DNA of 64,000 bases from positions 20,952 through 84,951 of the IMG/VR virus record IMGVR_UViG_3300025697_000014. One strand, 5' to 3'. How positions within the stretch are numbered: position 1 is the first letter of the stretch; each line of letters begins with the position of its first letter. The position numbers and the translations under genes are program-made. The notes under the pieces are model-generated. The model ran no database searches, was not told the DNA's origin, and saw nothing but the letters and a program-made list of their open reading frames with translations. Shown in pieces: positions 9,565 to 18,344 of this stretch. Origin of the DNA: a virus.

Positions 9565-10272
9565 TTATCTCCGTGCTTGATAGTTATGTATCTGTTCTAT
9601 GTGCTCAAGAAACTCATTGTAGCCAAGTGAAGCTTTTGCATAGTTACATTTACTACAACATGGCACAACGTTATCTTTAGTATAGCCATTACTTGGATTT
9701 AGTCTATCAAGCCCACTAACAGGGCAAGCTCCACAATAATGACACGACTGATGTATAAGAAGCGAGAACATGTCTTGCGTAAGACAAAACTGGATGTCGC
9801 GGCGCCCTGCGCTTTGAACATACTTCTTAAACACTCTTTCGTCTTCTCTGATATTCTCAGGGCGTCCATCACAACCAATTCTGCAAACCTTCATTTTGCT
9901 ACTGGTTAGATTCGCACCTCTGGTAATAACAGTATTACCACAATCGCAGATACATTCCCAGTATGAGAAATGCTCTCTCATTTCAACAAAGCGTAAAACA
10001 ACTAAGTGTCCATAGCGATTTCCGGTAATATCGTTAACTTCATGGTGTTTGCAACCACATGATTTTGTCACACCCTGTCGCAACGAGTATCCTCTTACAG
10101 CAATGTAGTTACCACAACTACACTTACATAACCACCAAGCACATGACTTACCTTCTACCGGATAAAGAGCGGTCAACTCTCCATACTGATGACCGCTCTC
10201 GTCCGTGGCGTTACAGTGTAGTTTAACTTCTTTTGGAAGATTATGTTCATGTAACACCATTGTATTACTCAT
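9565..10272 (-). CDS. HNH homing endonuclease with CxCG zinc repeats
   Basis: The 235-residue protein carries repeated C-x-C-G-x-Y/T modules (CKCSCGNYI near residue 48, CICDCGNTV near 107). These are followed by an HNH-like zinc core with CHYCG, SGLDRLNPSNGYTKDNVVPCC and CSKCNYAK near residues 175-215. Such two-part proteins are free-standing phage homing endonucleases. It sits between the major capsid and connector genes with only a few bases on either side, as expected of an intergenic invader. Its codon use looks more AT-rich than its neighbours. Confidence 0.88.
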   Translation of the reverse strand: MSNTMVLHEHNLPKEVKLHCNATDESGHQYGELTALYPVEGKSCAWWLCKCSCGNYIAVRGYSLRQGVTKSCGCKHHEVNDITGNRYGHLVVLRFVEMREHFSYWECICDCGNTVITRGANLTSSKMKVCRIGCDGRPENIREDERVFKKYVQSAGRRDIQFCLTQDMFSLLIHQSCHYCGACPVSGLDRLNPSNGYTKDNVVPCCSKCNYAKASLGYNEFLEHIEQIHNYQARR

Positions 10273-10274
10273 TT

Positions 10275-11696
10275 CTAAAGCGAAAGCACGCTGCCACCAC
10301 GCCTGGTAGCACCGGTGTAGAAATGAACCTCGAAAGCATCGGGGTCAACCATCTGATACTTCAAGTAAGCGTCCCAGCTGAAGCTCCACACAGCCTTGCG
10401 AACGTCTGCGGGCTGTAGGATGTGGAACTGCGGAGACTGCATAACACCAGCAACCACACCAGGGTTACCAATGCCTTTCTTGAAGAAGATACCGGCGTGC
10501 ACAGGACGGCCCTTGATCAGCCACCCATACATACCTGTACCGAGCGCAGTCGTGTACTTCTCGTTCAGGATGGGTACACGGATACAAACACGGTTGTTGT
10601 CGTAGTCAACGCTGTAAACATCAACGTCGATATTGCGAGAGTCGTCCCACACAACACCGTCTTCTGTAGCCATAGCTGCATCAGCGGAAGGTCGTGTACG
10701 AACTAGAGTAGCCTTATCGCCAGCCTTGAATCCGGTCTCGGCTGTACCAGGTGTCGTAATACCGGACAACTGGATGTAGTGAGTGGCGTCGGGACTACCG
10801 ACGGCCCAGGTCGAGTCAACACGGGTTGTCTCGGGATCGGGGGCACCATCACCAACTTCGATAGCTTCGATCACAGATGCGCTAGCGAGAACCTCACCAC
10901 AGTTCCAGAGAACCATGCGCCAGTTGTGCATCCAAGCAACGTTTTCAAACTCAGCGATAACATAGTTGAGCAACGCGGGGTTCTGAACCGCCTTGTTCCA
11001 GTCGATGTAGTCGCTGGTATTTGCGAGGCTCTTCACAGCATACGTAGCCGAAGGGCTAACGATTGCGGGGAAGACACCCTCTGTTCCGATGGTGTAGTCA
11101 GATCCAAGCTGTACGGATCTGGCGATCTCGACATTGAAGGTATCAGTAGACGCTAGGTCGTGGAAACCAGTTGCGTCGTCTGCGAAGCTGCGGTACTTGG
11201 AGTTACTCAAGAACGCGTTTCGAGCCAAGATGTCGAGAGTCTCGGTCATTTGCGGACCCAGTCTGTTCTGGATGAAGCCGAACAGATCGGTTTGCTGAAT
11301 ACCCTCGTTGGCGAAGGTAAACGGATCTCGGCGGGCCTTCTCTGCCCACTGATAGATATAGGAGTCCCACTTGTGCGCCTGAATCATCGCACCGTAGGAC
11401 GTAACTTCGATCTGCTGTTCCATCGAATCGAAGTAGACGCGGGGAAGCGTAATACCACGGAGATCCTGTTCCGCGATATCGGGCATCACCGGCAACTCGG
11501 AAGTAATATTGATATACTTCGCGTGAGTTGGCAACATGTTGACCATGTGAGTAACGATGTTGAACCACATCGAGTTCTTCACATACGCAGCACCCATGTA
11601 CGGGTCCCACCATTCCCTGTTACGGGAACTTAGATCAACAAACGGCGTTTCGCTAGCGAGATACTGTTCGCCAGCCGCTGTAAATGTAACGGCCAT
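10275..11696 (-). CDS. Major capsid protein
   Basis: This 473-residue protein follows the scaffold gene and has the size of an HK97-fold shell protein. Its N-terminus (EQYLASETPFVDLSSRNREW) and long helical segment, followed by beta-rich sequence with an inserted domain around residues 270-330, are consistent with that fold. A GGAGGAAAATC ribosome site precedes the ATG at 11696, fitting a highly expressed product. The call depends on order (terminase, portal, scaffold, capsid) and length; I did not see a diagnostic motif. Confidence 0.75.
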   Translation of the reverse strand: MAVTFTAAGEQYLASETPFVDLSSRNREWWDPYMGAAYVKNSMWFNIVTHMVNMLPTHAKYINITSELPVMPDIAEQDLRGITLPRVYFDSMEQQIEVTSYGAMIQAHKWDSYIYQWAEKARRDPFTFANEGIQQTDLFGFIQNRLGPQMTETLDILARNAFLSNSKYRSFADDATGFHDLASTDTFNVEIARSVQLGSDYTIGTEGVFPAIVSPSATYAVKSLANTSDYIDWNKAVQNPALLNYVIAEFENVAWMHNWRMVLWNCGEVLASASVIEAIEVGDGAPDPETTRVDSTWAVGSPDATHYIQLSGITTPGTAETGFKAGDKATLVRTRPSADAAMATEDGVVWDDSRNIDVDVYSVDYDNNRVCIRVPILNEKYTTALGTGMYGWLIKGRPVHAGIFFKKGIGNPGVVAGVMQSPQFHILQPADVRKAVWSFSWDAYLKYQMVDPDAFEVHFYTGATRRGGSVLSL

Positions 11697-11710
11697 GATT
11701 TTCCTCCGGC

Positions 11711-12367
11711 TTAGGTTCTAGCTGAAGCTTCTAGTGCGTCTGCTTGCTGCATCAAGGCTAGGGCTTCGGTCACTTCCTTTTTGGCCATGTGCTTCTGTGC
11801 TTCGGCCCTCAAGGCGTCCGGTGTTTTGGTTGCTCCACTCTCGCCGGGTGATGTAGGAGGCTTAGCCCCCGACAACATACTGGTTGCGGCATTAGTTGCA
11901 ATCGTCTGGACTGATCCAGAGATGCTGTCTAGCGCTGCTATAAACGCATCATTATCTTCCGCAGAAGGTAGTGAATTGTTGGCTATGAGTGATGCGATCA
12001 CCGGTGACTCGCCCGCCTTTGCTGCCGCAATCTGCAAACGCGCAAATTCTTGCCTGGAAGACGATAGCTGTTCGCTAACATCCCCAAGATCCGTCAACTG
12101 CTTGTTAAGATCGGTACTAAGGGCATTTGCGGTCGTAAGATCTGTGGTAAGAGCTTGAGTTTGTGAGGTGAGATCACCTACATTTGCCTCAAGTCCAGAT
12201 ACCTGCTCTTTAAGCTCGCCAATGGTGCGGTCATTGCTGCCCTGTGTTCCTCGAAGCCGATTGATGGTAACATCACGCTCTGAGATAGTTGCCTCAAGAG
12301 CCTTGATGCGTCCGTCGTCGGTGCCAGTAGGGTTTGCTTCTCCCTGTCCAGCGTCATTTTCACTCAT
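11711..12367 (-). CDS. Capsid scaffolding protein
   Basis: The 218-residue protein is almost entirely helical and acidic. A coiled coil from about residue 25 to 120 (SERDVTINRLRG, LKEQVSGLEANVGDL, TDLTTANALSTDLNKQL) is followed by an Ala/Ser-rich linker and a basic, helical C-terminus. This is the usual build of phage scaffolds, in which the C-terminus binds the capsid protein. It lies directly between portal (4-nt overlap) and capsid genes. Confidence 0.8.
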   Translation of the reverse strand: MSENDAGQGEANPTGTDDGRIKALEATISERDVTINRLRGTQGSNDRTIGELKEQVSGLEANVGDLTSQTQALTTDLTTANALSTDLNKQLTDLGDVSEQLSSSRQEFARLQIAAAKAGESPVIASLIANNSLPSAEDNDAFIAALDSISGSVQTIATNAATSMLSGAKPPTSPGESGATKTPDALRAEAQKHMAKKEVTEALALMQQADALEASART

Positions 12368-13902
12368 GTCTTTTGATCTCCTTTGTTACTGCCCATATGA
12401 TTTGAATCCCTTGATGCAAGCTCTCCAGAGGAACCAGTGCCGCCAAAGGCGGGACCAGGTTGTCCTTCAATTTCCTGCACCTGTTTCTTCCATGTCTTTA
12501 TTCTACTCAATTCTGCGGAAACGTCAATGATACCACCTAACATTGTTATTGCGGTCTCAGGTGACAGTATATCTGCTTGCACTCTGTTGATAACAGAAGT
12601 CACCTCTTCTAGAACATCACGCGGCATCATGGGGTACCAACCTACTCGTACCTTGGCATTCTTTGCCATATCAGTTGTGATACCGTACATATCTTTGTCA
12701 GCTGCTATGAATAGCATTGTCTTACATATCTTTGCTATAGCAGTTGTGAATGCGGAGCGTTCTTCTCCTATGTGTTTGACGAGGGGAATGGCGCGTAGGG
12801 CCAGTGACGCTGCGCTACGTTGTGAACCATCGTCGTCACCAAATACTACTGGTGGACAGTATGCTTCTGATCGTGCAATGTCTCGTAGGCTATAGACATA
12901 CTGGCCAGCGCTTTGTGCTGAAGAGCCTCTGTTGGGTGGATAGATTACCTTTGGTTCTCTGTTACCCTGAGCGAAGCCAAGGTCTATAACGGGCTTCACG
13001 CCACTGATACGCTTTACCTCTGCATTACGTACGTTGGTGAGCGCAGGCATGTTCGTTGCCTCTTCAGAGACGATGTCTCCTACATCTACCAAGCGGGCGT
13101 TGATTTCCTTGGACATCTCCCACTTGTTCTTCAGGAGACTCGTACCATAGAAGCCGCGCCTGGGTGGATGCGGTATATAGACATAGGGTATCCGGTGAGC
13201 AATTGGTGCACCCTCAGCCTTGCTGGCATACCAGGTTACTGTCTTGTTGTCTACACTGATCCTGTACTTGCCCTCTGTCCAATCTTCTACGTATAGCCCG
13301 ATATCGCTGTCGATCTCGACTCCTAGATCCCTAGCTTGGATCTTAGAAATCCCGTAGGCAACAATGACCTGAAGCATACGATCTAGGTTGTTGTGGCTCC
13401 AGACAGGGTTGAAATACTTGGGGTTCACTGTCTGTAGAGCAACGGGAATCTGGAAATCAACCGCACGCTCTGGTACATAGAACGCTCCTAGAGTACAACC
13501 ACCGTAGATCTGACTGTCGAGTGCGGCAACAGACAGCTTGCTGCGACTATCGTTCTCTTCCCAGATTGTGCGCAGAAACTGTGTCATCTTGTCAGCGGCG
13601 TTCATGGCAACATCGGTAGTGGCCTTAGCACCATTCTTCCATACCTCTACAGTAGGATCAACAGAAGATAGCGCTCCATCAGGCACCTCACCAAACAAGA
13701 AGGCTGTATGCATCACAGTAGGTAGCTCAAACACGTTATACCCAAGAGGGTACATCAATGTATCAGAACGTTCTGATACCGTCTCCCTCAACCAACTTCC
13801 GCTGAAATGCTCCTCATACTCTCGATAGTATGCCATCTGTCGATCCCAGTCGATGTATGGATAGCCTTCATTGCTTCCCAACACCTGATTTAATAGTATC
13901 AT
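12364..13902 (-). CDS. Portal protein
   Basis: At 512 residues it has the normal portal length. It follows the terminase gene by a 4-nt overlap and precedes the scaffold. Features consistent with portals are the aromatic-rich N-terminal wing (DWDRQMAYYREYEEHFSG), central segments such as IPYVYIPHPPRRGFYGTSLL and a conserved-looking clip/stem region (RDIARSEAYCPPVVFGDDDG), and a polar Gly/Ser tail. It would form the dodecameric vertex through which DNA passes. Confidence 0.82.
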   Translation of the reverse strand: MILLNQVLGSNEGYPYIDWDRQMAYYREYEEHFSGSWLRETVSERSDTLMYPLGYNVFELPTVMHTAFLFGEVPDGALSSVDPTVEVWKNGAKATTDVAMNAADKMTQFLRTIWEENDSRSKLSVAALDSQIYGGCTLGAFYVPERAVDFQIPVALQTVNPKYFNPVWSHNNLDRMLQVIVAYGISKIQARDLGVEIDSDIGLYVEDWTEGKYRISVDNKTVTWYASKAEGAPIAHRIPYVYIPHPPRRGFYGTSLLKNKWEMSKEINARLVDVGDIVSEEATNMPALTNVRNAEVKRISGVKPVIDLGFAQGNREPKVIYPPNRGSSAQSAGQYVYSLRDIARSEAYCPPVVFGDDDGSQRSAASLALRAIPLVKHIGEERSAFTTAIAKICKTMLFIAADKDMYGITTDMAKNAKVRVGWYPMMPRDVLEEVTSVINRVQADILSPETAITMLGGIIDVSAELSRIKTWKKQVQEIEGQPGPAFGGTGSSGELASRDSNHMGSNKGDQKT

Positions 13903-15521
13903 TGTATTGACCTCACTGAAGATCTCCTGTTGTTGATAATGCGTCCCCTAGACAACCTGCTGACCTCGCGTACCTCACCCTCGTCCAGATCCGTCGTCTC
14001 ACCTTCAACGAGGGGTAGAGTCTGATTCAGGATATACCCGATTATGAAGAGACAAGATGCGATGTCCTGGCGAAGCTGCTTGTCTGGCATGTGCCACATA
14101 AGTAGCTGGTTCCACACACTGTAGAGAGATTTGGGTATTTGGACAAACCCGCGCCCCATGAGAACCTTGAGACAGAGTACCATGTGCATCTTGAGTCCAC
14201 TCATATTGATTGGTGACCATAGACGGTCCTGATTCAAGACCGCAAGATCATCAAAGGCCTTCTGGGTACCCGTAGCATCAAAGCCAGCATAGTACGGGTT
14301 GTATTCCGTATAAGCAGCTTCCATTGCATTCAGGAATGGCCAGTATGAGCCATAGCCGTATACCCATTTGAATGATGCGAGAGTTGCGGGTTGCTTGGGG
14401 AAGTCGGTAACGTCAAACACCATAACTACCCCGCTATTGCGGTAGGGCGGGTTGCCCTGGCCAGGATCTCCAGCAAGGATGTAAAGATGTCCTCTCTGTG
14501 CTGGTAGTGACCATGTGACGGCCCCGGTGTTGGTAGCAGACTCCAGGAAGTATCCCGGCATACCAGCTGCGAGTGCGTCATTCATGATGGCATCTAGGCC
14601 ATCGCTCTGAGACATAACGATCAGATTCTGTGTGAACTCCTTACCCTTCGGAAGCGGGCGAACGGAGTGCATCAAACGCTGGGCCTCGTCCTTATCCCTA
14701 AACCTACGCTTGATATCACGCAAACTCTTCTCAGTCAGGTAAGGATTGTCATAGGAAGTAAGTAGTAGAGCTAGTCGTTCTGGATCAGCCTCGTAGTCAT
14801 CATACGTCTCCCACAATACAGGATTGTACGCACTGTTGGCCATAAGGACCATCTTACCCAAACGTGCTCTTCCACCGATCTGACCACGCAAACGAGTACC
14901 AAGGTTACCCATCACAGTTTCTAGGTCGATGGACTGGTCCTCTGCCTGGTCAACAACAGCCATGTCACCACTCCAGGTCATGATACCGCTAGCGTCACGG
15001 TCAATGGATTTGAACTCCATCGTAGAGCCGTTAACGAACTCTATCATAGGTTGGGGGCGCATACGAACATTCTTGATCCACTTGGTGATCCTGCGCTCGG
15101 CACCGAGATTATTGTCCCAGTCTATTGCGAATTGCAAGAACTCTCTGTATGAGAGGTCTGCCTGCCAGGACTTGGGGGCAGTACCGAGATAGCGAAAGTT
15201 TGGTAGCATACAGCATAGGTATCCCGCCACAAGAACCATGTTCAATGTTTTACCACATCCAATCGCGCCAATCATGATGATGTCAGAGTGGCCATCGAAT
15301 ACGATATCACTTGCCCATGGAAGCGGTTGAACAGGAACGAACTGCCCCTGGAGTAGAGGTGATGGAAACTTATCAGATGCAATACCAATCAGATCGGTAC
15401 GTGCATCCTTCTCTAGTCCTCCTATAGGAGCGCTCCAGAACTGCCAAAAGAGATCGATACCACCAGTCTCTCTTGACCGCGAAAGCTCCATAATCTCCAG
15501 TTCGATCTCTGATAAAAACAT
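13899..15521 (-). CDS. terL: Terminase large subunit
   Basis: The 540-residue protein has an N-terminal ATPase with Walker A GAIGCGKT (85-92) and a Walker B-like MAVVDQAED (187-195), followed by a C-terminal RNase H-type nuclease with AGDPGQGNP and GFDATGTQKAFDD acidic positions. Together these package DNA into proheads. An oddity is that the Walker B has DQ where most terminases have DE; E194 or D195 might serve as the catalytic acid. It overlaps the portal start by 4 nt and the phosphoesterase stop by 1 nt. Confidence 0.92.
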   Translation of the reverse strand: MFLSEIELEIMELSRSRETGGIDLFWQFWSAPIGGLEKDARTDLIGIASDKFPSPLLQGQFVPVQPLPWASDIVFDGHSDIIMIGAIGCGKTLNMVLVAGYLCCMLPNFRYLGTAPKSWQADLSYREFLQFAIDWDNNLGAERRITKWIKNVRMRPQPMIEFVNGSTMEFKSIDRDASGIMTWSGDMAVVDQAEDQSIDLETVMGNLGTRLRGQIGGRARLGKMVLMANSAYNPVLWETYDDYEADPERLALLLTSYDNPYLTEKSLRDIKRRFRDKDEAQRLMHSVRPLPKGKEFTQNLIVMSQSDGLDAIMNDALAAGMPGYFLESATNTGAVTWSLPAQRGHLYILAGDPGQGNPPYRNSGVVMVFDVTDFPKQPATLASFKWVYGYGSYWPFLNAMEAAYTEYNPYYAGFDATGTQKAFDDLAVLNQDRLWSPINMSGLKMHMVLCLKVLMGRGFVQIPKSLYSVWNQLLMWHMPDKQLRQDIASCLFIIGYILNQTLPLVEGETTDLDEGEVREVSRLSRGRIINNRRSSVRSIQ

Positions 15522-16345
15522 TAGATTATCAACCTCGCTATTTTGCGATTCGGGTATAGATGGAACTCGTTAGGCCCAATGCCTTGCGGGTACATACCCC
15601 TACGTTCTGGGTAATGACCACGCGAATCTTCCGTAACGCCAGACATATAGCTTCCCGTTGCAGAATAGAACACTTTTCTGCGAGTGATGCGACCTGTCGC
15701 GCTATCCATAAGAATCCGTTCGTCTTGGGCAGCAACTCTTTTATGAGCGTGCCCTACACAGTAAAAGTCTGCCTCGTAAGCCTTTGGTAACTTCTCCAGC
15801 TCAAGTAGAATGGCTGACTTTGATCGTCCACCAGATACGCCGTGATGGAGATAGAATGTCGGTCTCCATATACACTTACCATTCGACATGAATCTGAGAC
15901 GAAGGAATCCGCCTGTGCCCAAGCGTCTTTCCTGTGGAATTCCGAGCGTATCGTTTAGCTCTCGGTAGATATCACGGGAGAAGTGCTTAGCCATACTGAA
16001 TTCGTGATTACCCTCGACTGTTGCAAGACATTTGTCTGCAATTCGTCCATAGATATCATTATACCGCAAAACCTGATATTTTGCAGGGTCACTCATCATA
16101 CTGAATGTAAACCACTTAGGAACGGCATTGTGTTCAAACCTTGGGTCTCCGTAGAGGATAAGCTCGCACATGTCGCCTGTGGTAACCCAGTAACAGTTGT
16201 CGTCTTCCGCAACGCGGTCTACGACATCAATCTGTAGTTTCTCATCGACAGCGTTGCTTCCTATGTGCTCGTCACCGTTGTGAATGATTGAAACACACTC
16301 GTCCATTCTGCGCGAAACCTCAATGGTATGTTCATATGCCCTCAT
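15521..16345 (-). CDS. Calcineurin-like metallophosphoesterase
   Basis: This 274-residue protein shows the ordered metal-binding motifs of the superfamily: NGDEHIG near residue 23 (variant of DxH), TTGDMCE near 55, VEGNHEF near 115 (GNHE), LHHGVSGG near 167 and VGHAHKR near 195. It should be a phosphatase, phosphodiesterase or nuclease needing two metal ions. It is in the late operon right before the terminase, so it might act on DNA ends or host signals, but no substrate can be read from the sequence. Confidence 0.85.
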   Translation of the reverse strand: MRAYEHTIEVSRRMDECVSIIHNGDEHIGSNAVDEKLQIDVVDRVAEDDNCYWVTTGDMCELILYGDPRFEHNAVPKWFTFSMMSDPAKYQVLRYNDIYGRIADKCLATVEGNHEFSMAKHFSRDIYRELNDTLGIPQERRLGTGGFLRLRFMSNGKCIWRPTFYLHHGVSGGRSKSAILLELEKLPKAYEADFYCVGHAHKRVAAQDERILMDSATGRITRRKVFYSATGSYMSGVTEDSRGHYPERRGMYPQGIGPNEFHLYPNRKIARLII

Positions 16346-16785
16346 TTTTTCTCCTTGTGTATCTCACACTTAGCATCGTACTGAGGAACAATACCAGCGC
16401 TTTCTAGCTGCTCCTGTAGCAGAGTAGCTATCTTACGATATTTCTCCGTAAGGATCTGGGCTGCAAGTAGCTGCTCCTGAAGAATACGAATCTCGATATT
16501 CTTAGCCTTGATCCTTCCGTCATAGAGACTGCGTTCTTTCTCCATCTCCTTTTCCTCTTTCTCAAGGTCATCTATACGCTCTCCAAGACGCAAAATTGTG
16601 TTCCACTTCGTGTCATTGACAAAGCGCTTCGTCTCTGCGTCTTGCTGGGCTATCTTGCCGTTGAGCACCCCAACTTCTGCCTTGCTCTTTCTAGTACCAA
16701 GAAGGTACGCGGCTAAACCCGTTCCTAATGCGGTTGCATATGGTCCAAGTGCGACCACGACTTCAATCAGTGTTGTGTCTGGCAT
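16342..16785 (-). CDS. Membrane-anchored coiled-coil protein, possible lysis protein
   Basis: The 147-residue protein has one hydrophobic N-terminal segment (about residues 6-26, VVVALGPYATALGTGLAAYLL). It is followed by a long charged coiled coil (residues 65-135) and a lysine-rich tail. One membrane span plus a coiled coil suits a holin/spanin-type accessory protein or a virion membrane anchor. No family is recognised. It overlaps the phosphoesterase gene by 4 nt. Confidence 0.6.
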   Translation of the reverse strand: MPDTTLIEVVVALGPYATALGTGLAAYLLGTRKSKAEVGVLNGKIAQQDAETKRFVNDTKWNTILRLGERIDDLEKEEKEMEKERSLYDGRIKAKNIEIRILQEQLLAAQILTEKYRKIATLLQEQLESAGIVPQYDAKCEIHKEKK

Positions 16786-16793
16786 ATTAGCTC

Positions 16794-18344
16794 CTATTGA
16801 GCTGGTTTGTACCCAAGAGCTTCCACGAGAGAGGTTATTCCCAACTCGCTAGCAATCCATGCTTCGTCCATCTGCTGATGATTTCCTTCATCCCAAATCT
16901 CGCATGTGCCACCGTCTGGTACCTTCGGATCATTCATGAGGTTGCTCATTGTATGACCAAAGCAGTTCCAGTTAGGAGCTTTACCTTGAGCCATCCAGTA
17001 CTGGCATTTAGGATGCCACTGGTGATAGCCATCGTGTTCCCATAACGTCTGATCCTTATAGCCGTGTGTCTTCCTTTCATTAGAGACCCAGGGATCGTCC
17101 GAGCCGTAGTCTAGGTAGTACGGAAATAGTCCAATCTCTTTCATCCAGAGCTTGCGGTTAACAGCAACGCTCTGGTTGTTACCAAACGCCTTCTTCTTCT
17201 TGCCGGTTACATCACCATGTTCGTAGAAGTTGAGATTGAACCAGCGGTGTGTGAACGATTCGGGGTCGATGTTGTCCAGCAAGTGTTTGATATTGTGGAT
17301 GTCATCCTGCCAGCCAATGTTATCGATCTCCATCTGCAGGCCTGCTGTGAGTCCGTGGCTAGGTATAGTCACAAACACCTTCTTGCGTCCGTCCCGGGCG
17401 GCTTTGTAAGCTGCAGCAAGTGCGCCTGGTGGGAGCATAACTTCGGGGGTACTCCACATGATCACTCTACTGGTGGCGTGTTCTAGGACGTAGTTGATGG
17501 AAGCTGTATTACCACGCATGCCCATATCGTGTTGTAGCCTGTGGTACTCGATATTGAGACGATCCTTGAATGGTTCAAGTGTGCCTTCAACATCATCCTC
17601 AGACATATCGTCAATAACCATGAGTTTCCAGTTCTGCAGGGTCTGGTTACACAGCGTCTCTAGCGTGCGCTTCATCAGATGCGATGTGTTCCATACCATC
17701 AGGGCTAGTGTGAACTCTGAGTTGTCTGCGGGCTTTTCTGTGTGATGTCTGAGTTCTGGCTCAACGGCCTTAACGGCTTCTGGGACAGACTCAACATTGA
17801 TGAAATCGGCAATACGAGCTACCTGCTCATCTGAGTTCTCGACAAGCTCATCAAAGTCGATTGTCATTACGGGCCATTCTTGAGGAATGACTGACAGAGT
17901 GTGTTTAAGCGCGTCTTGATAGCGTTTCACAACTATCTTAGCGTTGTTCTCGCCGTTCACATCTGGTAGAACGTTTAGGGACTCTACAATACAATCGAAC
18001 GGTCTTTTGGTAACAATCACCCTGACATCTGTGGATTGAAGATATGGAAGCATTGCTGGAAGCGTGAAGCATAATCGTGGGTCTTTCATACCCCACAAAC
18101 CGTGTTTTCGCCTCTCTGCTACGAAGTCTGCACACCGCTTTTCAAGACCTGCTGTGGTAGTCAATTGTGGATCTTTCCAGTTACCACCGATGAGAGCCTC
18201 ATTAAGGTGATACAGGGTAGCTTCTTCGTAGTTGTCTGGATGTAGGCTTTCGCCAACGAAAACACCAAGCTCTTGTAGGATATGAGTAACTACACTAGTT
18301 CCAGTACGTCCAACTCCAAGTACAATAATACTACGGTCATTCAT
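16794..18344 (-). CDS. Sulfotransferase-like / GT2 glycosyltransferase fusion
   Basis: The 516-residue protein appears to be two enzymes. Residues 1-175 begin IIVLGVGRTGTSVV, a sulfotransferase 5'-phosphosulfate loop, and later have a KRPFDCIVESL segment like the 3'-phosphate site. From about 200 a GT-A fold starts (FTLALMVWNTSHLMKRTLET, LMVIDDMSEDDVEG) and continues to a WEHDGYHQWHP region. The fusion could both build and sulfate a sugar. It is the last gene of the glycan cassette and overlaps the aminotransferase gene by 4 nt. Confidence 0.8.
   Translation of the reverse strand: MNDRSIIVLGVGRTGTSVVTHILQELGVFVGESLHPDNYEEATLYHLNEALIGGNWKDPQLTTTAGLEKRCADFVAERRKHGLWGMKDPRLCFTLPAMLPYLQSTDVRVIVTKRPFDCIVESLNVLPDVNGENNAKIVVKRYQDALKHTLSVIPQEWPVMTIDFDELVENSDEQVARIADFINVESVPEAVKAVEPELRHHTEKPADNSEFTLALMVWNTSHLMKRTLETLCNQTLQNWKLMVIDDMSEDDVEGTLEPFKDRLNIEYHRLQHDMGMRGNTASINYVLEHATSRVIMWSTPEVMLPPGALAAAYKAARDGRKKVFVTIPSHGLTAGLQMEIDNIGWQDDIHNIKHLLDNIDPESFTHRWFNLNFYEHGDVTGKKKKAFGNNQSVAVNRKLWMKEIGLFPYYLDYGSDDPWVSNERKTHGYKDQTLWEHDGYHQWHPKCQYWMAQGKAPNWNCFGHTMSNLMNDPKVPDGGTCEIWDEGNHQQMDEAWIASELGITSLVEALGYKPAQ

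Noticed and set aside
12437-12895. Long plus-strand ORFs inside the late operon
   Set aside because: They are opposite-strand shadows of portal, capsid and terminase genes, without ribosome sites or recognisable domains.
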